The notes beneath the pieces are model-generated. The model did no database searches and was not told the origin of the DNA. It saw nothing but the letters and a program-made list of their open reading frames with translations. From Margaritifera margaritifera (taxonomy: Eukaryota; Mollusca; Bivalvia; Unionida; Margaritiferidae), in assembly GCA_029931535.1 (NCBI GenBank), contig JAQPZY010001626.1:5958843-6022842 (forward strand): a stretch of 64,000 bases of DNA. The letters are read 5' to 3'. Numbering within the stretch: the first letter of the stretch is position 1; each line of letters starts with the position of its first letter. The position numbers and the translations under genes are program-made. Positions 9,701-18,312 of the stretch are shown piece after piece.

Positions 9701-10458
9701 TCTGTTGTGGAAGAATGGAATGTCTTTGACGGAAAGGTTGTTTGTTCCTCAGGTGTTTCTATTGGTACGACGATGTTGTCTTCTTCTTCTTGAAGTTCGA
9801 GTGTCATTGTTAACTTGGGTTCCAAGTTCAATTTTTGTCTTGGAGAATTAATGACGCGCAAGGTTCTTGACAAAGAAACCAACACTTTTCCTGCCACGTA
9901 CATCTTCCCAATCGTAAAGTTGTTGGTGTAACCAACCAGCGATGCAGACTTCTTGGAAAGTTTGAAGTGTAGATAAAGTTTGACAAATGTCTTCTTCACA
10001 CGGATGTACACAGCTGGTGTTCATCACGATTCTCAACACTTGGAGCACAATTTGTCTTTCATGCGCCGATAAAGCGTGAATGGGCATGTCTTTGTTGCAT
10101 GTACCGTTCATTAAAATAATCCACCGTTCATTAAAATAATCCACAACAAATACTTTTCCTCCAATATAGTCCACAACGAATGTCCTGGGAAACGAAATCC
10201 AAGAAAAGTGGTCACTAACAGACACACCATAGCGTCCAAAATTCAATGAAAACAGTTCCTGTATCAGTCTACTCCAAGGCAGCTGCGATAGTTTCTTCCA
10301 AGAATCAGTCTTCTTATACTGTGGAAGTAACAATAGTTTAAAAATCGAGAAATGACTTTGAGTTTGCGTTTCACTTGTATCTTGACAAACTCTCTGTAAA
10401 TGCGTTCTCGCAGATACGGAGGCAAACAACGAATGTACTCTTTTAAAGTATCCGACAT
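9688..10458 (-). pseudogene. Unrecognised viral gene with 20-bp duplication and frameshifts
   Basis: Not recognised. ATG 10458 lies 4 nt after the BIR1 stop and opens MSDTLKEYIRCLPPYLRERI. The reading then moves to another frame (9848 to about 10,310, including DHFSWISFPRTFVVDYIGG and HALSAHERQIVLQVLRIV), and finally to a third frame ending EETEH-like at 9688. Within it, accgttcattaaaataatcc is repeated in tandem at about 10,103-10,142; a 20-bp duplication changes the frame, so it is a visible cause of one break. About 250 codons. Hydrophobic and charged segments alternate; no motif that I can name. Confidence 0.5.
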
Positions 10459-10461
10459 GTG

Positions 10462-11106
10462 TTACTTCTTGGGACCGACCAAAGGTAGGTACTGACAGCG
10501 CGGAGACCATCTGACATGTAGCAAGTAAGCTGAGTCTTTATACTCCCATTCGTAAAGCGTCACACCGCAGCTGAAACACTGGACTTTATCACCTTCTCAC
10601 AAGTAGATAAACCCGGCACTGGCTAAAGCTTTGGGAGTAGGTCCTTGCAGATATTTAGGCCACTTATCTTTGAACGTCTGGAATCGACTTTCAAAGTCGC
10701 AGTAGTCAGGCAAAGCCACAGGCAACATGTATACTTTGTCAAAGTTGGGATGGCATCCGCAGGTAGGTACACGCTTATCATCCCTAATAAAGAAGAAAGG
10801 GCGTCGTGCTGCATTGCTTTCGCTAGTGTGGCGGCAAGGCACACGAACGGCATCACTTTTGAGGGTTCCAGAGGAGGAGCGACAAGGTTGTGCTGCATCG
10901 CTGATGTCAAAGCGTACGTCATCCGTCTCGTCGCAAGGCACTGCATCGCACTCCAGGTCGTGATCGCACTTGGAGTCCATAGTAGGTCCTTAGCTCGCTG
11001 GTTGTGTCGAGTTCGTCAGCATCGGTGCCTGTATACTGGTCTCTGCATTGAACGTGAAGTTCACAGTGAGTTCCTCATTCGGGGGGTGTGTGGCATTAGT
11101 ATTCAT
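10462..11106 (-). pseudogene. BIR1: IAP-like gene with one baculovirus-IAP-repeat domain
   Basis: The second of two tandem BIR genes. ATG 11106 opens a frame that meets TAA just before another ATG at 10980. From 10980 the protein has an acidic/Cys-rich leader, then the BIR start YCDFESRFQTFKDKWPKY and AGFIYL. A TGA follows, at the place of a normally conserved glycine. The same frame continues with CFSCGV and ends HVRWSPRC, the zinc ligands Cys-x2-Cys and His-x6-Cys, stopping at TAA 10462-10464. No RING finger is encoded. BIR proteins of viruses and animals bind caspases or IAP antagonists, so an anti-apoptotic role is a reasonable inference. Two nonsense changes make this copy a likely pseudogene. 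Confidence 0.8.
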
Positions 11107-11121
11107 CTTCTTCTTGCTCGG

Positions 11122-11496
11122 TCAACGTTTGGAGTCACAATAAATGGTTGGTCTTGGAAGTTGTCCCCTTTTTATGCTGGAGAACTGTGGAAACACAAAA
11201 GAAAGGTAACCACAGTTTGGAGTCCTTATGGTATTTTCCAGGATAACTGAATCTTTATAGTCCATACGAATGGTTACACTACAACTGAAACACTGCACTT
11301 CGCTTCCCTGTCCAAAGTAGATAAATTCTGCTCTGGCTAAAGAGTTGGAAGTGGGTAATCCATTCCTATGTTTAGGGCATTTTTTGAACGTATTCAATCG
11401 ACTGGCAATATCACAATAGTCAGGCAAGACAACGGGAAGTTTGTATACTTTCCACTAGAATTCTGCACTGGGTTCATCACACGGTGTTGAAGTCAT
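11122..11496 (-). pseudogene. BIR2: IAP-like gene, degenerate BIR lacking the zinc His
   Basis: ATG 11496 lies 3 nt after the polymerase stop. A TAG (near 11,457) interrupts after 13 codons. The frame continues LPVVLPDYCDIASRLNTF, closely matching BIR1 (LPVALPDYCDFESRFQTF), so the two are tandem duplicates. CFSC (first zinc pair) is kept, but the His of His-x6-Cys is Asn (NTIRTPNC), so zinc binding is probably lost. The stretch between the BIR start and CFSC is also divergent (KKCPKHRNGLPTSNSLARAE). It ends at 11122. No RING domain. Confidence 0.7.
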
Positions 11497-11498
11497 CG

Positions 11499-14400
11499 TC
11501 AATCTTGGTGGGTGTCTGTTCTAGTGAAGATCGTCGTGTCCTTACAGCAAAGTGGTGTGGTCTCGAAGTCGCACTCGTTTCTGGTACGGTACACAATTTG
11601 GTAAACTTTTTCTAAAGGGCGACTGACGATTTGGTAATTTGGTAACCATACGATTTTGTGTTGTTCTAAAGTTTTCACTCGAAAGTGTTGAGCTTGTCCA
11701 GACTGTAAAGCATTTTTCAAGACATCAAAGTTCACCACTTGGCTGGTTTGAGAGTTTTGTGTTAATCCTTTGACTTTACATTTGGTTTGAAGTTGGCCTT
11801 GTCTGTCTCGGTATCGGTACCCGTAATTTTTAGGACCACCGCTGACAAGACAGAGGATCGTTTCTTGAGGGTGCTCGTCCGTCCATGCTCTTAACTGATC
11901 TCCTTCGATGGTTGGGTGTGGGCAACTGGGGCGATGGATGTACATACAACTGTCGGTGTCAAAGTACAGAACACGATCTCCCAACACTTCTAAAGCCTCG
12001 TCGTACAATTTCAAGCGAGCATGGGCTTTCACGTAGGCTGCTATGACCACATTGCTAAAGTCGTCGGGGTGTACAAACTTGGGTTCTTCTTCGTAATTGA
12101 TCAAGATCAAATCTTCGCGGATGATTTCTACGTGATTCACTAGATTACCTTTGTCGTCCACCAGTTGAAAGTAGCGGCTGGGATCTAGCAAGTATTCCGT
12201 CTTGGGCAAGATCGTACGTTGTGCCATTTTTCCCCACAAGCAATTCAACATGACTTAGGCAAACGATCTTCCTCCTTCGTTCTTTTCTACGTCTTCCAAA
12301 GTGATGCCTTCTATGGCACGGTACCGTTTTTTGAATTGGACTTGGTCTTTTGGCGTCCGACACCAAGAGGGATATCCGCTGGTTTCTTGTTTTGGTTTGA
12401 GAAATTCGTTGACGTAGCCTGAGAAAATGTCTGGATTGCGGGCGTCGTCCTTTTGGCATTGTGCTGACCCACGTTCCTGTCAAAGCGCGTTCTTCCTCCG
12501 TGTGGTGACATGGGTGATCTTGGTTGCATGTTTCGGCACACGTACCGCATAAAGGAAACATCGTTTTCCTTGGCAATGATGGGGTAAGATAGGATGGAAC
12601 ATGTTGGTCGGGGGTAAGACTTTGCATTTGATCAATCCTTCGAATCGACGAATGTTTTCCACGTCGATGTGTTCTGTCAGGATTTCAGGGTGTTCTGTAA
12701 GAAATCGCTTGTATTTACACAAACAAATATACAACGAACACACGTCAATGTATTTGATTTCTTCTCCTCAATATTTTTCGTCGACTTCGTACAGCAAACG
12801 CGTGGCATTGGTTCGTCCTCCAAACAAACTGTAGCGTGATCCAAAGGTTCTATGTCGACCACGTCGTAACTCTCGGCAATACGTCTAAAGCCTGGATCGG
12901 TTTTGAAACGTCGATCGTACTCGTGCTCCCCTATTTCTACCACATGGTATCCTTGACTTTCTAACTTCAGACGTCGTTGGTAGATGTGTTTGTACAACTC
13001 TTCCATGGTGATGTCTGAAAAAAGGACTTTTCAGGTGTCGTTGAGGAAAACAAGTAAGGCATCTGTGAAATAAGCATCCCTGAAATTCGTACAACTTCTG
13101 AGGGTTTTCTAAATCCCAACCATCCACAGAAAGACTGCCTATTTTTTTTCTCCCCACCCATCCGTTTCTGGCATGTCGTATCAATTTGTCTTTCTTTTGG
13201 CACAAGTAATGCAACCAACACAATACTTTGGCAGAGTATTGACGACTGGCCGAGAAAGAAGTGTTAGGGTCTATGATGGCTAGTTCGTTCTCGGGCATGA
13301 ACGTTTTGGTGTACACTAATGTAAAGGCTTGGGCTAGGGTGCACGCTTCCTTCAAAGGATCGACTTCTCCGTGATCTAGAAATAATCGTCGAAACATTCC
13401 ACAGAACGGCATAAAATGTCCACATCGGATCGGCAATACTTTAATATTTCTTCTTGAAAGTCAAACGGTTCTGAAGCGTGAGCGTGGTATCAAGTGTGGA
13501 AGGCTTCTCGGTGTTTGGTCGGCATTCCGTCTGGGACGTATTAGTGCACGTGAGGCAAATGCGGCAGCACTAGGTGTTGATTGGTTTCCGTATTAAAGAA
13601 GTGGGGAAAATATCCTTTGGCCACTTTTGTCATTCCAAATGTTTTAGGCATTCGACTATAAGGCAAGGCCAAATAACTCATGGAATCTTTGAATTGTACT
13701 TGTCCCACTTGCATGTAGATGAGTTTGGCTCCGTTCATGGTGACTTTGGGGCATTCGGTACCTTGTTCTGAATAATATTTTAGCAGAAACTGTCCATCGT
13801 ATCCCGAGAATTTGTGAGCCATGATGGTAGCAAAGCGATGACAGTCCCCGTAACGTTGAATGTCCTCTTCGCTCCAAGTATCGTCGATGGGGACTAAAAT
13901 TCATTGGGGTAAAATCGGGTAGAGTGTTGGCGCCACGACATATTTTTTCACGTCCTCCTGGAATCCTACTACAATGAGGACAGTAAAAATGATTAGGTTC
14001 TTGAATTCACTTCTCACATGCCCGATTAGCGACGCAGAAATTAGGGATGTAAATGCCCGTCTCTTGCATGCATTCAAAGTCAAAAATGATGAAATACACT
14101 TTGGTCTTGTTCTTCTTGGTTTCACCCTTTAATTCTTTCTCCAGTGTATTGTCGTATTTTTGAATGAAACATTGATGATCATAATCCACGATTTGGTCAC
14201 AAATGCGGCATCTTTTCTTTCCGGCACAAACGTGTTTCTTGTGGTCGTTGGTTCAAATAAGTTGTCCACACCTGGAGCACAATCTCAATAAGTCACAAGC
14301 ACTTTTTTGCTGATGACCTTGTGTCCTGCGATGTTGTTCGTAACAAGCGGGACTGACAAAAGTTCGTCGACAAGTCGAGCAATGCACGTGTTTTTCAGGA

Positions 14401-14800
14401 AGGCATGGTGCGAAAGCTAAACAACCCCGACATTTCTCTGCACAATGAATGTGTTTGTCCCGATTACAAAATCCTTTGTCACATTTCTCGCAGTAGTATG
14501 AGTATCCAAGAAATCCTGTGATATTCGTGATGGCATCAAACTGTTCTTGATGATAATACACGTGAATATATTTTCCCTCCGGGAATTCGTGTCCTCGAAA
14601 CAGCAGAGCTCCGCGAACTTCTTGAGGGTGTACTTTCAAGGTGTAGCGAGGAGCCAAGACGTCTTGAAGTTGTTGTATTTTAGAAATGCCACACATGGTC
14701 TCTTTTGGTATGCCTGCTTGTTGTAACAGGAGTGCTGCTTCTTTTCTTTGTTGGGGTGTCTCCGATTGTCGAATGCTCTTCCACCTTAAACCAGTGAAGA
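11499..14800 (-). pseudogene. Protein-primed family B DNA polymerase (PolB), multiply broken
   Basis: The Polinton replicase. The N-terminal region (14,250-14,800) shows SIRQSE, a YCEKCDKGF block and several Cys/His pairs. The exonuclease region includes AHKFSGYDGQFLLKYY (near 13,790). A palm region has MLNCLWGKM (near 12,240). Motif C YFDTDS lies near 11,960, and the C-terminal part 11,499-12,251 is fully open for 250 codons. Lesions: TGA near 14,250, a frameshift near 14,020, stops near 13,541 and 13,491, a frameshift near 13,400, further shifts near 13,020, 12,800 and 12,430, and TAA near 12,255. The N-terminus is short: the usual 100 or so residues before SIRQ are absent, and a zinc-knuckle ORF on the other strand fills the adjoining DNA. 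Confidence 0.92.
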
Positions 14801-15240
14801 TGGAAGAGCCAAGACAGATCGCCTTTGTGGTTAGAGATTTACAGAGAGTGCTTGGAAAGTATACCACTCTCAGTACGACAAAGGACTACTCCTCTATTGC
14901 CTCTCGAGATAAAAGTCAAGATACTTGCTATATCTGCCAAGAGAAAGGACATTGGGCTCCAGAATATCCACAACGTCAAAACCAGAGAGACAAAGGGAAA
15001 GATACCTGTTATCATTGTCAAGATAAAGGACATTGGTCTTCAGAGTGTCCTGAGAAACAAGAGAACAAAAACCAAGAGAGGGAGGAAGCAGAGGGATCTT
15101 CAGCACCAGAAGAAGAAGAAGAACTAATCCTCGTCGTTTAGAAAGGCAAGAAGGCCAGACGACTGGAAGACAGTGAAAAAGAAGAAAAAGAACCACTGAT
15201 ACCTGTGAAGAAATTCAAGAAAAAGAGAGACAGGCAGTGA
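14800..15240 (+). CDS. CCHC zinc-knuckle protein with in-frame TAG and basic tail
   Basis: The only clear plus-strand gene in the core region. ATG 14800; 113 codons to TAG 15139-15141, then the same frame stays open for 32 more codons to TGA 15240. Two Gag/CNBP-type zinc knuckles, 23 residues apart: CYICQEKGHWAPEY, where the fourth ligand is Tyr, and CYHCQDKGHWSSEC, which is intact. An acidic stretch follows (EEEEE). The part after the TAG is strongly basic (KFKKKRDRQ). The surrounding Lys/Glu/Gln-rich linkers resemble retroelement Gag or CNBP-like single-strand nucleic-acid-binding proteins. It could be a captured gene or the remains of an inserted retroelement. It replaces the expected polymerase N-terminus. 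Confidence 0.6.
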
Positions 15241-15281
15241 ACAATGAACTTGAGTGATGTGTCATGAAATGTTCATTGTGC
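15240..15281 (+). terminator. 9-bp stem hairpin after zinc-knuckle gene
   Basis: acaatgaac at 15,241-15,249 is the inverse of gttcattgt about 20 nt later, directly after the TGA. It is not of histone type. A role in 3' end formation is possible but unproven. Confidence 0.3.
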
Positions 15282-15444
15282 TTTTTAAGAGAATATACCA
15301 AAATGGAAAAAAGTAAGTGTCTTTTGGTTTTGATTTTTTAGAGTATGGACGCACGCACACACTCACTCCTACACAAACCAAGGATGGGATTTTAAGTTTT
15401 ACTTGATTTTTGACAGCGAGATTCTTTCTTTTCTAAGAAATATA

Positions 15445-15470
15445 GGTGGCCCTGAAAAGGACCGTTGGGG
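15445..15470 (-). terminator. Histone-type 3' stem-loop, gene C
   Basis: The 26-nt core is identical to that after gene A (1,275-1,300): stem GGUCCU/AGGGCC with UUUC loop and ACC flank. On the minus strand AGAAAAGAAAGAA follows, a very good match to the purine-rich histone downstream element. The extended gene C reading stops at TAA 15480-15482, only about 10 nt upstream. Confidence 0.75.
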
Positions 15471-15479
15471 TGTTTGTTT

Positions 15480-16154
15480 TTAACAAACCTTTGGACTGGA
15501 CATAATGAGCTTTAACTGTCTCAATCCCTTTCCACGGCCAAGTCCTACTCCTCCTCCTCCTCCTCCTGCTTTGGTAGTGGTGGTAGTAGTAGTAGGCAAT
15601 AGTGGTGGTGGTGGTGGTGATGGTGTTAACATCTCAGTAATAGTAGTTATGGGCTTAGAATGTTTCGCCCGTGATAGTCTCTTTCTCTTGGGTGGTGTTA
15701 AAGAAATCTATTACATGTTTCTCAGATGTTTTAACTCTCCTAAAATGTCTTGTAACAAACTCACCGTTTTGTTTCCATCACTCCCTTCCTTCTGTCCTTC
15801 ACACTTCTCTTCTAGCTTTCTTATTTCTTCATCTTGCTTTCTTCTTTCCTCTTCTTGCTGAAGAACGGCTTCTTCAGCTTCTCTCTGACGCTGTAAAAAT
15901 GTTTCCAATTCTTCCTTTGGTCTCTTTTTAAAATCATCGATCACAGGTAAAGATGGTGGTGGTGGTGGTGGTGGTACAACAGCGGTTGTTGTTTCAGGAA
16001 AAATTTCTTGCGATGACAGAAAATCCACAAAATATAAATTAAAATATTCTGTTTGAAATTTCACCACTGCATTGGCCGTCGTCGTACTCTCACTCCGAAT
16101 ATAACTTTCCGTCGTCGGCTCACACCAATACATTGACTTCGTTGTATTAGCCAT
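15480..16154 (-). CDS. Gene C: Pro-rich coiled-coil protein, possible NLS/Gly-rich tail after TAATAG
   Basis: ATG 16154 (MANTTKSMYWCEPTTES). 147 residues to TAA 15711-15713: a Thr/Ser-rich N-terminal region, a short polyproline run (about residues 60-67), then a long charged coiled coil (EELETFLQRQREAEEAVLQQ and on). TAA is followed at once by TAG. The same frame then stays open to 15480 with a basic NLS-like run (PPKRKRLSRAKHSKP), a polyproline/Thr stretch and a Gly-rich basic end. That end stops just before the histone-type stem-loop, which argues that it was once part of the gene. Not recognised; the layout parallels gene A. Confidence 0.6.
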
Positions 16155-16379
16155 ACTCAAACTATGCCGCAAAAGGTAAAACCATACGAAATTAGTGACA
16201 ACTATATACTGAAGATGACGTCAGCCCCCCGCTCTCTTCCTATTGGAAGAGAGACTCCCCCATGTTGTAACGCGCGATTGGATTGGTTGTTCATTTCGAT
16301 CCGTTTCAATCCGCTCTTAGGATATATATATATACCACCGCTTTTGTCACATAGTTTCACCGGTTTTGAAGACCAGAAG
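16155..16379. promoter_or_regulatory. Divergent promoter of genes C and D: two TATA boxes, CRE, CCAAT boxes
   Basis: Towards gene C the minus strand has TATATAG at about 16,203-16,209, about 50 nt before its ATG. Towards gene D the plus strand has a TATA run at 16,321-16,335, about 45-60 nt before its ATG. Between them lie a perfect CRE TGACGTCA at 16,216-16,223 and ATTGG (inverse CCAAT) motifs near 16,242 and, as a pair, near 16,275-16,285. Head-to-head layout with TATA and CCAAT boxes resembles paired replication-dependent histone genes. Confidence 0.6.
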
Positions 16380-16613
16380 ATGTATACCTCTGTTGAATCT
16401 TCGAACATCGTATCGGGGATGCTGTTCAATCCGGACTATCAGATGTATGTGAAAGCATCATGGGCGATCACCAAGATCACAGCTACAGAGGTGTGGAAGA
16501 GAAGGATCTATATACAGAGACAATGCTGCCTGAAGCGTGTATTGATTTACAGTCCTGAAGTCCGTCGAAGTTTAAGGAGAAAAAGACCCTCCACGAGGTG
16601 TGATCTGTGTTAA
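16380..16613 (+). CDS. Gene D: 77-aa protein with basic C-terminus
   Basis: ATG 16380, stop TAA 16611-16613, fully open. Not recognised and not a histone in any frame. The N-terminal half is neutral (MYTSVESSNIVSGMLFNPDY); the C-terminal half is basic (VWKRR, RRSLRRKRPSTRC). It has its own TATA box, shares the CRE/CCAAT region with gene C, and is followed 18 nt after the stop by a histone-type stem-loop. It is transcribed outward toward the right end, mirroring genes A and B at the left end. Start chosen for its spacing to the TATA box. Confidence 0.55.
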   Translation: MYTSVESSNIVSGMLFNPDYQMYVKASWAITKITATEVWKRRIYIQRQCCLKRVLIYSPEVRRSLRRKRPSTRCDLC

Positions 16614-16630
16614 CTTGGTTCACACCACTC

Positions 16631-16656
16631 CAACATCCCTTTTAAGGGCCACCCAC
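16631..16656 (+). terminator. Histone-type 3' stem-loop, gene D
   Basis: The plus strand reads CCAACATCCCTTTTAAGGGC then CACCCA. Four perfect pairs plus one G·U, with a mismatch at the stem base, loop UUUA, and canonical ACCCA flank. CTAGAAAAGA follows about 10 nt later. The DNA to 16,700 is the inverse of 1,230-1,275 at the left end. Confidence 0.6.
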
Positions 16657-16789
16657 CTCTCTAGAAAAGATTACTCTAGGATTGCCTTTAAAAAAAATAT
16701 TGTTTGTTTGTTTTGTTTTTTTTTGTGTTAGGTGTATGTGTCACTTCTATCCCTCTAAAATACTTCTGTCCCTCTCAGCCTTTTTTGAC

Positions 16790-16910
16790 CCCATCAACAC
16801 TTTTGAGGCTCAAGTGCTCCCTCCATATTCATTTCCCGTTTGAGGCTCAAGTGCCCCCTCCGTGTTCATTTCCCGTTTGAGGCTCAAGTGCCCCCTTTTA
16901 GGCTCAATAC
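16790..16910. repeat. Short tandem repeat just outside the Polinton right end
   Basis: About three copies of a unit of roughly 35 bp containing ttgaggctcaagtgccccct, spaced by catttcccg. The core tgaggctca is partly palindromic. Confidence 0.7.
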
Positions 16911-18145
16911 CCACCCTATACTACTGAGGTGTAACAATACTCGTTTCACATGAAGTGTAACCATACTCGTTTTACGTAAGTATTCATTATCTTGTATGCC
17001 CTTGTTTTACAATAGAATTCACATTAACTATAGATGTGAAGGCAAATAGCAATATTCGTATGAATTTACAAACTAATAGACAATCAAATGTGATTTTACC
17101 CACTCCTATTTATGAACATAGATAAATCAATTCTATATCATGTGATAACTGCATTTATTATATACCTACCAACTTTTTACCCAAGAAAGAGCCAGAATTT
17201 TACCGTCATTTCCTACAAGCAGAAACACGATACTGTCGTTTTCTAAATCTGTATTACAATACTCTCAAATGAGGCTGGAACTACTTCATCCCGAGGTGTC
17301 CTGGTGACAAATGCTGCGCTCCAAGCGACGGAATGCCAACACTAGCAGTAAACAAAGCTCTCACAGCAACATTGGTTAAGAGACCGTGCGTTATATGTAA
17401 AATATATGAAAGTTCTAAACCATGTTTTTGTCACAACAGCAATAAAAAAAAACAACATTTATTCATTTATTTTTAAGTAGTAAAATATAGCCAAAAGGTT
17501 CGTCTGAAACAAGATCACATTCAGAAATCGCGTACCAAAACATTATAGTTGTACAGTACAATTCATTTACGGAAGTTCATCAACGGTAACGTCAGTGAGC
17601 TTCCTGCATAACGGATGAATTTTAAAATATAAATGAGTAACATTCTCTGCAACAAATCTCTAGCATCAAGTTCCAACAATTTCTCCAATCCTGTTGTTAA
17701 TAACTGTTAAAATAGTGTTGTCATTCCCATGTCAAGTTCCCATCGGAACCTCTCACAATGTTCCGCCAGAAACAGTTTAACCGCGATCACCTGGCCTCTG
17801 AAAGAAACTTCCAGTCACTCAGGTGATGAAAGCTTCCATGACGCAAAATTTGAGAACTGCACAATAGCTGTAAATCACATATATTAGTCTGCTACCCCCA
17901 AGCGTCGAAGAATTCGTGTTATTGACAAGATGGTAGTCAAACTGAGTGAGCACTGTTTCACAAGCTTCATTCATAAAACTAATATTCATGCGCATGTCAG
18001 CTTTTCAAAAAGTAATTCGGTTTATGCTTTAAGATGAAGTTCGTATTAAAGAGGTTGAAATGTTTAGCAATTTCTTGTGCTTTTTCAGCTACATATAGCG
18101 ATTTTATTAAAGTATCTAAAAATTGATAGGTATATAATAAAAATA
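16911..18145. other. Gene-free host-like DNA
   Basis: AT-rich, no open frame of note, no RNA gene seen. Confidence 0.6.
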
Positions 18146-18147
18146 TC

Positions 18148-18312
18148 ATTATCACAGTAATGCGATTTTGATTGCTAGATCACATCTCGTTTTCAGCATT
18201 AAAAATCCGGATCCTAACTCGACGCTTCGCGTCTCGTAAAGATCCGGATTTTTTTTAATGCTGACAACTCGACGTGATCCAGCAATCAAGATCGCGTTAC
18301 TGTGATTGATAG
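18148..18312. mobile_element. Palindromic foldback / MITE-like element
   Basis: Two arms of about 75 bp are near-perfect inverses. The outer ends are atcacagtaatgcgattttg and its inverse caagatcgcgttactgtgat. Inner parts share aatccggat(c) and agcattaaa. The centre is a small GC-rich hairpin cgacgcttcgcgtctcg. No coding capacity. Target-site duplication not certain. Confidence 0.8.

Larger units (their letters stand above)
1..16740 (-). mobile_element. Polinton/Maverick (adintovirus-like) endogenous DNA virus, decayed
   Basis: One block contains all the Polinton hallmark genes: protein-primed PolB, RVE integrase with chromodomain, A32/FtsK ATPase, adenain-like protease, double jelly-roll capsid protein, penton-like protein and a PX/pVI-like protein, all on the minus strand. 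Such elements integrate by their own integrase and are thought to form virions. Most genes have stops or frameshifts, so this copy is probably not autonomous. The right end is placed near 16,740, where the T-rich DNA after the last stem-loop stops. The left end may lie at or beyond position 1. DNA at 1201-1300 and the reverse complement of 16,631-16,730 are clearly similar, so the two ends share an inverted terminal block. Target-site duplications were not found. Confidence 0.93.

Noticed and set aside
15505..15861. Plus-strand frame rich in Pro, Val and Gly
   Set aside because: Antisense of gene C's trinucleotide-rich tail; no promoter in this direction.
16380..16613. Gene D as a histone gene, given the histone-type 3' end
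   Set aside because: None of the three forward frames shows histone-fold motifs of H2A, H2B, H3 or H4.
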